From Anas platyrhynchos (taxonomy: Eukaryota > Chordata > Aves > Anseriformes > Anatidae), in the NCBI RefSeq assembly GCF_047663525.1, contig NC_092587.1, positions 37,315,001 through 37,379,000 on the forward strand: a DNA stretch of 64,000 nucleotides, in the 5' to 3' direction. The position numbers and the translations under genes were made by a program. The notes beneath the pieces are model-generated. The model did no database searches and was not told the origin of the DNA. It saw only the letters and a program-made list of their open reading frames with translations. Shown here in pieces: positions 41,384 to 53,140 of this stretch (positions within the stretch are counted from its first letter, which is position 1; each line of letters opens with the position of its first letter).

Positions 41384-41436
41384 TTCCTGGAACTTTTTTC
41401 CTGGAACTTTCCTGGAAGGAAGGTCCTTTCCCGGAA
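41384..41436. promoter_or_regulatory. Cluster of four GAS/STAT-type palindromes
   Basis: Three copies of TTCCTGGAA (41384-41392, 41398-41406, 41409-41417) and one TTCCCGGAA (41428-41436) lie within 53 bp. Each matches the TTCNNNGAA palindrome recognised by STAT dimers, and the last is the classical strong form. The copies share flanking CTTT, so local duplication of a short unit probably built the cluster. The sequence matches are certain; binding in cells is inference. Confidence 0.5.
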
Positions 41437-41675
41437 CTTTATCTTCCTCCTCATTCTGCCAAGGCCAAGAAATAGTTTGAAACTGAAGAGCTGGTTTCTG
41501 TGTGAAAGAAAAGACAGGAGAGGAATCTGGCCATTTGTAAGTTACCAAGAGAAATGGAGCTTCCTATGGTCATAAAGGTTTAAAAAATTCAAGAAACAAG
41601 CCCAAGACATGGAATAAATCAAAGGAGAAACTAACTATTGTTCCGGGGGTTTTGCTAGTGTTTTTAATTGTGGAA

Positions 41676-41677
<2 letters not shown>

Positions 41678-41709
<32 letters not shown>

Positions 41710-41732
41710 AGAGAGAGAGAGAAAAAAAAAAA
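41678..41732. repeat. A29 - (GA)8 - A10 compound tract
   Basis: A pure A run of 29 bp is followed by eight GA units and a second A run. It is the third instance of the A-run/GA arrangement in this window. Confidence 0.97.
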
Positions 41733-42343
41733 CTCTCAAGTAGAATCTCTTTGATACAATGGTATTAAAGGATAATTTCCATTCCCCAGATACACCATCT
41801 AACTCCTAATGAAAGGTGTGTCCTGAAGGACAGAATTTGGTCTTATGTGAGTCTAATGAACCCAACATCTTCAGCAGGCTTCTCAAATACTCCTTTGTTC
41901 TGTAAAGTGCTTTACTGTTCTGTTTACATGAAAGACGCTGTACAAAAAATGAGTCAGATGAAATGCTCTCAGGCCAGATTTCATCTGACCTTCCAGTGAT
42001 ACCCGGGTAAAAAATTAAAGGGAGGTCTTGTGCAGGGACTAGAGACACATTTCTTTTTACTGCATGAAGCACCAGGTCTGCTCCCTCGCTGTGAAGGAAA
42101 CGAGGACTCAGGTCTAACTTGCCCCTGCACGGCGGGGAGATACTGAAATGTTGAGACAATTGGCACATTACCCCACCATAGCAAGCTAGGGTAGAATAGC
42201 AACCAAAATATAATCTTACCTTTCAATAATATCTACAAAAGAATTGTGGCTTTTTCTAAAACTGTGTCTGCAGGGCAGAGCTGCTTAGGGACCATGTTTG
42301 AAAGGCATATCAGGAAGGTTATACAACTGTACAAAGTTGGAGG

Positions 42344-42380
42344 GAAAAAAAATAAAAAAATAAAAAATAAAATAAAAAAA
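42344..42380. repeat. A-rich tract with T interruptions
   Basis: AAAAAAAT-type units over about 37 bp. Low-complexity sequence. Confidence 0.93.
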
Positions 42381-45300
42381 TGACTCTCTTTATCAACTAC
42401 TGAGTTATATTGTCCCAAGCAGATGATGAATTCTGAAAAAATTAAGAGCTTCGTTTCTCTTCTGTGCAGATGTATTCAGTTTTCAGATCTCCTGCAGTTG
42501 TATCGATACGGCCTTATAGACAATCTGCTTCTCAATGACAAATCTGTTTAGGTCCCTGGAGAATTAATTTCAGTACAAACAGAATAACAGGCACCAGGCC
42601 TAGAAGGATCTCTAGTTCACATGTAGCACTCTGGAAGCACTGCAGCTAGGTGGGAGCTCTGTTCAACAGCAGAGCAAAACAGGTTGGGAGAATGATACTA
42701 AGACAGACTTTGGAGATACTCTGTGATCCTGGGGGAATGAAAAGTATTTTGGAGATCATTTTTAATTTACTGGCAGAGCTCTTCAAATGTTCATGGTAGG
42801 AAAGGAGTTGTGTTGTCTGCAAATCAGTTAATAAATTAAGGTTCTGATTATGTAGTCATTCACTAGAAAAGACTGATAACCTCTAGATATGGCCACACTC
42901 CATTTAATGGAAAACCTGAAGGGGACCAAAGAGTCTCTCTCCTCAGGATCACTAAGAGCAAGCTTTAAAGCAGCTTTAAACTGGCATACAGTGTCTCGAC
43001 AGTAGAGTGTGAGGCCAGGCAGGAGGAAATAATGTTGAATAGCACACAGCATTGCTGATGGCTCTGCTCCAGTTCAACTGTCCCCACTGGCTCATGCCCT
43101 GGGAGACCCTCTGGAGGTCCTTCCCCTTTCCTGGGCACTGAGGAAGGCAACCAGGACAGATGGACTTGTGTGGCCTTGTGGCCCCCACACCAATGTCTGC
43201 ACCTAGCACACTGCATTGCCTTGGTCCTCCCTGGGGATGTCCTGACAGGACTTCTAGCAGGACAGCAGGAGCAAGGCTCTGACCAGCCTGTTCTCGTGCT
43301 AAGCACTATTTGCCCAAAAGCGAGGGATGGACATGTGGCACTAAGCCTTGGGACTGCTTCAAGCATCAGGTCAGTCTTGGGCCTGGTCTGGTGTCTCTTG
43401 ACTTGGCCACTGAGTCCTAATAATGTTTAAAGCTAAGAAAGAGATTACAGTGCCAGATGGGAATCAATAGATTGCCTCTGACTTTTGGCCTAGCTATTCC
43501 CCATATCTCCGTATTTTATGTGATGTTTCTACTGACAACTGCAACAGAAATGTAGGCAGGTACACACCTATCTCAACTCTCCCACGTGTTAGAAGCCAGT
43601 GCTCATAAACTCTTTCCTGCCCCTTTCAAGTTGAGAAAACCACACGAGAAGCCACACGCGACATCCAGCTTAAACATCAGGGGTCACAGAGTTTTCTTCT
43701 GAGAACTGCTTTGAATAACCTTTGTGAAATAAATGCAGTATAATGTAATGAGGCAGATGACATTAAGCTGTCAGCTCTACATGATGGATGTGTGTTGTGA
43801 AAGGAAACACAAATACAAGAACTAGAAAAGAACAGAAAGGAAGTACTGAAAATGCAATATGCAAAAAACATTCAGGAACTGGAAAGCAGGAAATGGATAC
43901 AAAGAGGTAGACTGGAAGTCTTGCAGGAACTAAACAGCAAAAGTGAGATGACAAAATGCTACAAATCAGAGGTAGAACCAAGGAATGTAAACAGGAAAGC
44001 TATAGTCCAAGAAGCAGGAGAGAGAAATTGATTTGTCTTCATGGTAATAAAACTGCAACTATTTAGTGCATAGCGTTAGTGGCTGTTGTTACTCTGAGCT
44101 TTAAGGTATTCTCAGACAGATAGTGAGCTGAACAACAGCTGAGCAACTTCCAATATACCCACAGTCAACAGGTCCGTAAATGAACATCAGAGAACCGGGT
44201 ACCCTCCAACAACCCCAGTACAACAGCTCTGGATGCTGGGAGTGTGTGCAAGGAACAGGCCACACAAAGGGCTGTGGGTCTGGCTCTGTACAGCAGCATT
44301 TCTTAAATGCTCATGCTCTTAAACCCTTTCAGAAATGCTGTATTAGATGATAGTTCACCACCCACCTGTCTCAGTTGTAGTGTCCGATGTTCTAAACATT
44401 CTGAGGGCACCTGTGACAGCTTCTGTCACACTACGGACAAAGATTTCCAGGATGGCCCCAATGGGCCACATTGTTAAGTGGTCTTCTGGTGCAGAGGAAC
44501 CTTTTCAACAGGTCGACATCTCAGACAGATTGTAGGGAAATCCTGTGGGCACAAGAGAAGAGACATGGACTGGAGGAACCCAGAAGAAATACTAGATTAC
44601 TGTGACAGGACAAAATAAAGCAATAAAAAGTTTTCATTACTTGAAATCCAACAGCCAGGTTCTTGCATCCCTTGTGGCAATATAAATCTGAAAATCCCTG
44701 ATCTGCTCAAAAGAGTTGCTGGTTAATATATATGCAGTTTTCCCTAGAATTGCTGAGTATCTTTGATTCTCAAGTTAATACTTTATCTGCTTGTATGAAA
44801 GCAGCAGCACCATTTTACACTTGGCCCACAAGATCCAGTGTAAGGAGTACTCATCAGCTCCTATCATTGCACCCAGTAATTATCTTTGTGGTAATTAGCA
44901 TATGTCTCTTGGAGATCTCCATCAAGATTCCTCTTTCTATTGTGGACTATAACTATTAGGTTGGATCTCTGGCTGGAATGAACTGGTGTAGCACCCTTAA
45001 TTAATATCTTTTCCTCTCCCTCAGAGCTGAAAGAAAGCCTTAGGAAAAGATGTTGTTAAGGGTTATTCAAGGCAGCCATGAACAGAAGATCTGAATCTCT
45101 TAAAATCTGATTATGCATTCCTTGTGCACTCAGAACTCTGAAAGTTTTAGCTTGGTCATAAATCCAAGATCAGACCCTCCACTTGTCTGTATGTAGGAAT
45201 ATGTGCTGCACTGAATGCAGGTGTCATTAAACTGATAAACTGGGTACTGATATAAGCATTTTTCTTAAAGACTGAACTCATTTTCAGACTTTAAAACCTC

Positions 45301-45794
45301 ACAGACAGTATCTATGATGCAAAAGTGCTTGGTCTGCCATCCTTCTCATTTTAATCAGCATAATTATAATGGATTGCTTCGTATCATTTAAACAAGTTCA
45401 CATACCATCATCTCACAACCAAAATGCCACTGGCACTTCATGGATCTCAGCTTAAGAGCAGCGGAGGTCATGATTTTCCTCTTTCTTGTTTGCTTCCGAA
45501 ACACAACTCAGCCAGTTGTGGCTGCAGGACCTGTTTACAACCTGGGGAGGTGGCTGTGGGAGCAGGACAGTCATGTCTCCACTTCCTTTTACTGATAAAA
45601 GCCTCAGGATAAAATGTCAGTCAAGCCAAGTGCTTCTGAATGGGCTGCTCAGGCAAATGGCAGCAGGCTGGGACTGAAGTCCAGCTGCTTACCTCTTTCT
45701 GCAGCAGATTTATGGTGTTTGCTCTGGAAAGAGGAGAGACTTCAGAAGCTGTCGATGCTCATGCACCACAGTGTTAAAGCAGAATTGTTGACGA

Positions 45795-45810
45795 TTAGGG
45801 TTAGGGTTAG
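45795..45810. repeat. Very short telomere-like repeat
   Basis: Two full TTAGGG units and a partial third lie in an otherwise ordinary context. The length is compatible with chance or with a trace of break repair. It is not a functional telomere. Confidence 0.7.
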
Positions 45811-46242
45811 ATCCACCATTCTGTGGTCACACATTGCCCTTGTAAAAGTACAGTAACTTCTGACTACAAATAAATGTTCATAACATGCCCCTCTGAACTT
45901 GTGGAGAATCTATGCTTAGTAAAAACAGGGTTTCTGTATCTATCTATATGTATATATTTTAAATGGAATGCCAATTATAGAACAACTACTTTTTCAGGTG
46001 CATATAATCCACAACAATTATTTTGGTTAATTTTTCTCTCTGAAAATAAGTACTGCTAGTTACAGCTAGCCTTTCTTAGGATACTGTTACAATCTTTCTC
46101 ATCATGCGTGTTGCATTTATATATATAATAGCAATTATTATTCTTACATACCCCTATAAAATGACTCTCCATACTATTGGCATGTATATGTGTTATGGTA
46201 TTAGAATGATGTATATTTTATAAATAAATGTTATACATTATG

Positions 46243-46288
46243 TGTATAATGTGTATATGTGTAAATGTGTATACATTTACATTATACA
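46243..46288. repeat. AT-rich quasi-palindrome (TGTATA/ATGTG-rich)
   Basis: TGTATAATGT at 46243-46252 is exactly complementary to ACATTATACA at 46279-46288, and the intervening TGTATATG/GTAAATG/CATTTAC adds partial pairing. This is alternating purine-pyrimidine DNA able to extrude a cruciform. Confidence 0.75.
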
Positions 46289-47049
46289 TACATACTTGTG
46301 TTTTTATGCATAGATGCACAAAGGGAAAATGGATAATTGGACATAAAGTACTATATTTAGAGTCATATGTGAATACAATATAGAGAAATAAAATAAATAA
46401 ATAGTGGCCTGGACGTTCCTCACTCCCTGTCTGTGGTCTCCATCAGGGCCGTAAGCAGGAGGGTAGTGGTGTGTTTTGGAAGGTTGCTTGATCAGAGAGT
46501 GAAGATCCCTGCCAGGATGCCTCTGCCAAGCACTGCATCTTCCAAGTGCCACCCCCAGCTGCTGGCAGCAATTGCTGGCCGATACCTGGATGTCAGTAAA
46601 TGTCCTTTATTGTCCCCAGGTGAAGCTTGCAAGAACAAAAAGGTAGAGAACCCTCCAGCCTATAAAACCTCAAAGAATATATTGGCATTTAACTATTGTG
46701 ACTTAATCAAGATTTGTAAATACGTTAGGATGAGTAAGCGCTACACTCAGTGTCAATTGAAACAAGAGGATGACACAGCACCGAGTTTATGCTAGCCAGA
46801 GATATTTCTGGATGATCTGAAAACCGCACCTATCCGCTGCTGATGCTTGAGGCAAATTATTTCTGTAGGCTCAAACAATTAGAGATATCCTCCTGAATGA
46901 TGTTTATCTAATGCTGCTTTCTTCGCAGTAAAGACTGTTAATGCAGCAGTTGAGCAACTCCAGGAAGGCACAGTTATCCTGAGATAATCAGGAGCCTGAG
47001 GGCTGAGAGGCAGTCATCTGTGTTCTGTGCCCCAATTTCATCGGTATTT

Positions 47050-47055
<6 letters not shown>

Positions 47056-47084
<29 letters not shown>
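47056..47084. repeat. Poly(A) tract, 29 bp
   Basis: An uninterrupted A run. No retroposed gene body is recognisable in the 200 bp upstream. Confidence 0.97.
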
Positions 47085-47086
<2 letters not shown>

Positions 47087-47170
47087 GTATGTTAATACAT
47101 CATGAAGGTCAAACATTTCATTGCAAAGAAGTGTGGAAATTCAAAAATAGGATTCCCAGAGCAATTCTAG

Positions 47171-47201
47171 CTGTATACATATATATATTACATGTATACA
47201 G
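47171..47201. repeat. Short inverted repeat with (AT)n spacer
   Basis: The arms CTGTATACAT and ATGTATACAG are perfectly complementary and separated by 11 bp of alternating AT. Confidence 0.8.
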
Positions 47202-48592
47202 GTACAATGGATTTTCCCAAATACTATGACTGTTGTTACTCAAAACTCCTAGAAACATGGAGAAATCATTAGGTAATTGATGTCTCAAAAATTGTTTATT
47301 TGTTTATTTGCCTCCATATATGTGTTCATGAAGTGTGTGGGTAAGCAGATAGCCAATTAGTTCAATTTCATTTTTGACATGTATTTATAGATATTCTTTG
47401 ATGAACTTTGTCTTTCATTTCTATGTTATGCTATTGCATATACAGGGGGAGGAATTATTGTTGATGTGTCCACCTTAAAATGGAATGGTAAATATTTCCA
47501 TGTACCTACATGGAATCTATTTTATGTGATAATGGTACCAAATCACAGGACACTGGGTACATAACAAGTTTTCAACTTTGCTTTGGAGGAATGACAGATC
47601 TTTGTCACCAATATTCACTGAAAGAAAATGGGATTGGGATTTATTAGAAGTGTTCAGGGTTCCTAATTATGGGCCAAGCCCCATTGTACTAGGAAATAGA
47701 GTAACAAATCCAAAATGAGGTGTAGCAAGCTGATGGGCATCAGCTCAAGTGAGCTCTGCTCACTTTCTAGAGCACATGTGCCCGTATACTGCTGTCCCCA
47801 CACACACAGCCTCCGTGAGCAGCCAAAGCCACGGACAGCATGTTCCCAGGAGCTGTAAGATGGGTCTGTGCCTGGAACAGGGCAGACACAGCGCGACCAG
47901 GATGTGGCCCAACGTGGGAGAGCCTGAAGCGCCTCAGAACTTATTTTGTAAAAGGCAGGATTCCATCCTGAGGGCTTTTCCTCCATTACTGGATGCCCAT
48001 AGACAGACAAAAAAATCAGCTAAATGTTAAAAAGCTATTCCCAAGAACTGGCTATAAAACAACTCTTATCTCCAAGGCACTACTCTTTCTCTGAATCCAC
48101 TGTTATGTACCAAAATTGTTAAATAACATGGTGCTAATCGAAAAGTGTTTTTAGGAAAAAAAAACTACCGTCCTCTCCTTTTATGTCATTGGAGGAGCAT
48201 AGAGAAATAGAGTAAATGCTGATCTCTGAGCATAAGTTTCAGCATTGTAGTGTCAGAAAGGAAATGTAAAGGCTATCTTGATTATATCACATAACCCCAC
48301 CCCAAAACTAACATGAAATCTTTAAACTGCTGCATTAAAGTAAAAGGGGAGGCAAGATAAAAGATAGAGAAGAAAGGGGGGAGGGAGAATGTTGCTGTTT
48401 TATAAAGTAATGGAGTGATATATAATAAAGCTTAAACTAAATTATATGAGTTGGAGAAAGACTGCATGAAATCCATCACTGCAATTCATTGTGTCCTCAC
48501 TGGAGTCTGAAGCTCCCATAATTTGCTCATATTTTAAGGAAAAGGAAGAAGGGAAGGAAAAGGAAGAACGCAGAAGAAAACAAGTTAGAAGC

Positions 48593-48634
48593 AACAGTAA
48601 CAACTCAGGTGTTGCCACCTGAGTTGTTACTGTT
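48593..48634. repeat. Perfect 19-bp inverted repeat with 4-base loop
   Basis: The left arm (48593-48611) and right arm (48616-48634) are exact reverse complements around the loop TTGC. The arms are of mixed composition, ending in CAGGTG/CACCTG, so this is not a simple-sequence palindrome. The stem is short for a microRNA precursor and there is no other RNA-gene signal. It directly abuts a tandem duplication (48627-48696). Confidence 0.9.
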
Positions 48635-48696
48635 AAAAAATAAAAAATTGAATTTATTTATTTTTACTATTAAAAATAAAAATTTGAATTTATTTT
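48627..48696. repeat. Two-copy tandem duplication, 37 bp period
   Basis: TTACTGTTAAAAAATAAAAA and the following TTGAATTTATT recur 37 bp downstream as TTACTATTAAAAATAAAAA plus TTTGAATTTATT with a few changes. The first unit overlaps the right arm of the adjacent hairpin. Confidence 0.82.
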
Positions 48697-49550
48697 AGGT
48701 CACTAAAATCATGGCACTGTGTCTTCTTTGACTTGAATTGAATCTGAAATGCCACACCATGCATACAAACCAGCTGCAGAACTAGCGCAGCCCGTGGAGT
48801 ATCACCTTCACGTATGAAACCCAGCACCAGAGCAACTGCAGCATCACCTTCACACGAGGCAGCAGCCTCAACTCCGTCCCCATCTCCAGATGTGATTCAC
48901 AGGGCTCCTCGCCACCCAGCCATCCCCAAATGCTAAGACACTGTCTACAGCTCAAATCAGAATGAATTTTATGCTGCTCGAGGTTGTAATAGAAGCTTCT
49001 GTGTAGCACAGAGGCAGTTAAAAGGCTTGGGACCTTGAAGCAATTCTGAATCTGTTAGGAAGGTTTGGAGAAGACAGCATTTACATTTCAAATGCGTATT
49101 TCTATTGATAAAAATTGAAGGAATAAAACAAAATAGACATCTCATGGGAATGGGATATGAACAAACCAAAGTTCAACAGAACTGCATAGTATAGCAGTAG
49201 TAAAATGAAAGGACCCGTAAAATAAACCTATTACACAAACTGCCTATTCAGAACCTCAGGCAGAGTAAGGAGCAAAAAGGAATTTGACCTTGTGTCCTTC
49301 TGAGCATCAGAAAGTGTCAAATAGGTTGTAGGCCTATGAGCTGATAAACCACCCTGAAAAACAGGGTGAAATGAACTGAGAAAGTGGCAAAGAGCAAGGA
49401 GAGAGGGAGCAGGTGGAGACAGAGAGGGGCACCAGCATGTCCCTGAGCAGCTCCCACACAACATGAAAAAATGTCAAAACTTTTCCTAGCCAGGCTGTGA
49501 GCCGTGGCCTGTGGCAAACATAGCAAGTCTTTTGGAGATGGCTTCATTTT

Positions 49551-49647
49551 AGGATAGGATAGGATAGGATAGGATAGGATAGGATAGGATAGGATAGGAT
49601 AGGATAGGATAGGATAGGATAGGATAGGATAGGATAGGATAGGATAG
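49551..49647. repeat. (AGGAT)19 pentanucleotide array at a CR1 tail
   Basis: Nineteen perfect AGGAT units (49551-49645) end exactly where a minus-strand CR1 3' end begins (TTGAGTTGGAAGGGACC). The related copy at 63.8 kb has only a trace of the motif (CTAGGACA) at the same place, so the array most likely grew from the element's own tail repeat. It reads as an LSYPI pentapeptide repeat on the minus strand, which is an artefact. Confidence 0.95.
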
Positions 49648-50170
49648 TTGAGTTGGAAGGGACCACCTGAGATCATCCAGCCCAGCTGCCTGACCTCTTC
49701 AGCGCTAGCTGTAAGTTAAGGCATGTTACTGAGGGCACTGTCCAAATGCCCCTTGAATACTGGCAGGCATGGGGCATCAACCACCTCCTAGGAAGCCTGT
49801 TCCAGGGTTTGGCCACCCTCACAAAGAGATTTTTCCTTGTGCCCAGCCTGAAGCCCCCTGGCATGGCCGTCCCCACATGTCCTGAGGAGCAGAGTCCCCG
49901 GGTACCTCCCTCCTTGGGAAGCTGCCGAGAGCAAGGAGGTCACCTCTCAGCCTCCTCTTCTCCAGCCCAGGCAGCCCAAAGGCCTCAGCCTGCCCTCACG
50001 GGACAGGCTGCCAGCCCCAATACCAGCTCTGTCATCCTCATCACCTCAACACCCTTTTTGTATTGTGGAGCCCAGACAGCACACAGTATTCAAGGTGAGG
50101 CCGCATCAACACCAGACACGTCAGGAGAGTCGCCTCTTCTGACCTGCTGGCTATGCTGTGTATAACACAC
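49648..50170 (-). mobile_element. CR1 LINE 3' portion (minus strand, TAGGA-tail subfamily)
   Basis: Read on the minus strand, this is the last roughly 520 bp of a CR1 element. It comprises a 3' end with GTTGGAAGGGACC (49652 on), a C-terminal protein segment visible as RVAKPWNRLPRRW in the frame 49673-49876, and an upstream RT-proximal segment with the phrases CCTCTCAGCCTCCTCTTCTC (49942 on) and CAGTATTCAAGGTGAGGCCG (50085 on). It is 5'-truncated and lacks a continuous frame. By eye its first roughly 175 bp are about 90% identical to the copy at 63.81-64.00 kb, so both belong to one subfamily, distinct from the octamer-tailed copy at 24.3 kb. Confidence 0.92.
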
Positions 50171-50863
50171 CCCAAATCATTCATCCATAACACACTCATC
50201 CAAAAACAGCAAGCTTGTCAACATTTTCTTGGTTTTTATTATGTGTATTCCTTGGTGCCGACTCTAACAATCCCTGTTCAGCCCTCCCTCCTGGTTTGTA
50301 GCTTCAGCAGCAGCTTCCATGGCCAGAGGAAAGATACGGCAGAACGAGGCCGCATCGGCAGAGCGAGCTGAGGAGAAAATGATGTAATGGAGTTATGAAA
50401 TACATTCTGCTCTCTGTGCCGTACATTTTGTTCTTCTAACCAACCTGAGTACCAAAACTAATGAATCGCTAACGTAACTAATGATCGCAAGAGATTCCTG
50501 TGAATGCTTCTGGCCCACTGTGTTAATTAAGGCTTGATTCTGAAGTGGACAGAAATGAAAGGAAGCAAAGAAAAATCCTATCTATATTTCAGTGTAAATT
50601 GTTGTGTTAATTGGGACATAATTCTGCTGCTGGGGGAAGCAGGACAAAAAATACTGAGTATTTTTAGACCTGTCATCATTAAATGTACTTGCTCCTGTCT
50701 TAATATTGAGGTAAACCAGATGTGAGTGTATGTTTTAAATGCAAGTATTGCTAAATGTTGCACATCCCTCAAGGGCTGAAGTAGAGTCCCGATATAAAGC
50801 TCATTAAAAACAACAGTAACTTTTCCTCTATTTTCAGTAGAATCTGAATCTAGACATAAAGGA

Positions 50864-50900
<37 letters not shown>

Positions 50901-52799
50901 TTGTAAGAAAGAAAATTCAAAGATAGTCAAAATGTTGGTGCTGACATTCCTTTATACTTATGAACACTGCTTTCCCAAGTTAAAATTCTGTACTTTCATG
51001 TTCTGGTAAAATAGGATCAAATAGGACCAAATACGACCACCACTATGGTCCCAGTGCTGTCCTTGCTCAGACTATTCAGATTTTCTTCTCGGTGCATCAT
51101 TTAAAAAACTCTGGTAACAGGGTGAAGAAGGTCATTCTCAGTAAGAATGCGGACTTATAAGTGGAGGAAACGAAGTGTGAGCTCACAACTTCATGCTGCC
51201 ATGTTATCTAAGGTGTGATTCAATCAGTCATCATCAGATAATTGTCGTTGTGCCCAGCCCTTTTATGGAAGACTTTGAAGAACTCGCCTGGTATCACAGG
51301 AGGCGGTGATTCAGAAGGCGGTAACCTTCTGTCTGCATCATGTGCTGCTCAAAGTGTCCTCTCGGAAAAGGAGGGAAGTAAGGCGTCTGAAGCTTTGAAA
51401 TTGTTAAAATATGTGTCTTTTTTTTTAAAGAGAAGTGCTAATCCATACCCTGGGCACTTTCTGCTCCAGGTAATTGCATTTCCTCTCTACTTCCACATTA
51501 TTCTTCATTTCCTTTTTAAAACACTTCTGTTGCTGTGACAGTCTTGTTCCTCATCCGATCAGCTTGTTGTCCGATGCAGTTTGAAAGATCTTTTCAACAC
51601 AGGATAAAACAAAGTAGGCTTTTCCTTTCACCAAATTAATCCTTATTTTTAAGAGTTTAAATTTCAGAGCTTTTTCTACAATCTCCCTGCAAGAGTGCTG
51701 TGCTTTCACAACAGCCATGTTGTGAAACAGCTATTCCATGCTTTATCTGAAGTAACTACAGTGATATAAAAAGTAGTCTCACAAAGATAGGAGAAAACAG
51801 ATTTAAAAAAAAAATGACACCCCAGTAAGCAAATGTTGACACAATTTAGATTGCAGTAGTGTCCATTGCTTTAGATTGCTGTAGTGTCTGCAGCTTAGAA
51901 AAACAAAGGCAGAGTTCGGCCCTCAAAAGAGTTATCACAGTGGAAAAAAAAAATAAAGGGAGGGCTACATTTTATAAACAAATGGAAGGAATGGAAGGAC
52001 TTGGGCCAACAACATGGAAGAGAGTCAGACGAGTAAGAGATACTGGCAGGCAAATGTGAAGAGTCAAACATCCCTACGAGATAGGAAACATTCATTCAAC
52101 ACAAGTTGGAGGAAGAAGAGGTTTGGAGTGATTTAGAGTTTTCCTCAACAATGAAGAAAATGTGGAAAGTGAAAAAGATTCAGGAATAAAAAAGAAATGG
52201 AGTTGAATTTCTGTCAAGTTTGTGATGAAGCCCCAATTTAAGCAACTGATAAATTATTGGCAATACACCAAGAAGATGCAACTGAGAGAGGTTAGGGTGG
52301 AGAACGGCATAAATGGAAGCTATGTCGGAAGTTAAGATGATGAACTGGTAGAAATGATAATCATCAGTGTAAAATTCTCAGTCTGAGTTGTCTGAACAGA
52401 TGAGAAGACACAGAGAAATTGCTCAGAGTTTACAGGGGAAGACATGTCTCTGAAATGTCTGGAGGAGCTATTCAGGCAGGCAGGCATTCCCCACGTACGT
52501 TACTACATCTTCTGAGTGTGGAGAAACACTAAATGAAAATCCTGTCAAAGGATAAAGAATGATAAAGATATCTCACAGAACTATGCCTCAAAGATAGCAG
52601 ACAGTTTTCTTTAGTGTAGGAGATGTTGTCTCCTTATTACTCTCGCGATCCAAAGCACATTCTGACCTGTTAAACACCCTCTTGCTGGAACAACACAGCC
52701 TTCGAGCTAAGAATCAAACCCTTTTGGTCCATTCACCAGAAAAGACAAGAACTTTGCTTCCTCTCGGAAAGCAAAGCATCCTCCTCTATTAACCAGATG
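50171..52799. other. Intergenic DNA, no gene seen
   Basis: AT-rich sequence without exon-like frames. A 28-bp A run lies at 50869-50896. The purine-rich part at 51890-52480 (AGGAATGGAAGG-type) may be a decayed old repeat, but I could not match it to a family. Confidence 0.5.
50869..50896. repeat. Poly(A) tract, 28 bp
   Basis: An uninterrupted A run. Confidence 0.97.
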
Positions 52800-53140
52800 A
52801 CATTTCTATCCCTCTAGGACAAATTTCTAGAAAAGTTCACAACTAATTGGCGCAGGGCCCGGATAACATTCTCTGGCACCGTGTGCCCATTAAACTCCAG
52901 AGTTTGCTGGCAGCGCACGCTCTGCATTCTGTCCCCGGGATGGCTGCATTTCAGCTGTAATGAAACTGCAGTGCACAGAACGCCACATTCCTCCCTCCTA
53001 CACCCATGCAGCCCCAGTGAAAACAATGCAGGCAAAGTTAGAAAAAAATGACGTGGAAGTGACCAAAGGCCATCCTGTCAAACTTTGATTAAAGCATCGT
53101 TTTTATAAGTCCTTCATTTTTCCCAAATAAACTATCAACT
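52800..53140. promoter_or_regulatory. Candidate conserved non-coding element
   Basis: A repeat-free block with ACTAATTGG near 52842, CACATTCCTCC (TEAD-like) near 52984, GACGTGGAAGTGACC near 53050 and CTTTGATTAAAG (TCF/LEF-like) near 53083. It is about 2.5 kb left of the CpG island, a plausible place for a proximal enhancer. Activity and conservation are untested inference. Confidence 0.28.

Larger units (their letters stand above)
36081..49549. other. Intergenic DNA, no gene seen (sub-features listed separately)
   Basis: Apart from simple tracts, one candidate regulatory block, a GAS-like cluster and a hairpin, nothing here is recognisable. The longest frame (39846-40361, minus, 171 codons) has no domain signature, no plausible splice sites matching its limits and no homology I can recall. 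The segment at 43050-43430 is GC-richer and could be an unrecognised repeat. Confidence 0.5.

Noticed and set aside
43050..43430. GC-richer segment that might be an LTR or exon
   Set aside because: No terminal TG/CA pair, primer-binding site or consistent frame could be identified.
48593..48634. Possible rho-independent terminator or microRNA gene
   Set aside because: Bacterial terminators do not apply in bird DNA, and the 19-bp stem is too short for a usual microRNA precursor; it is kept as an inverted repeat.
49317..49676. Minus-strand frame with an LSYPI pentapeptide repeat
   Set aside because: It is simply the AGGAT microsatellite read in a frame divisible by its unit; flanking sequence is intergenic and CR1.
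794..50896. Poly(A) tracts as tails of processed pseudogenes or SINEs
   Set aside because: Checked the sequence upstream of the longest tracts (10413, 26351, 41678, 47056, 50869) by eye and saw no gene-like or SINE-like body.
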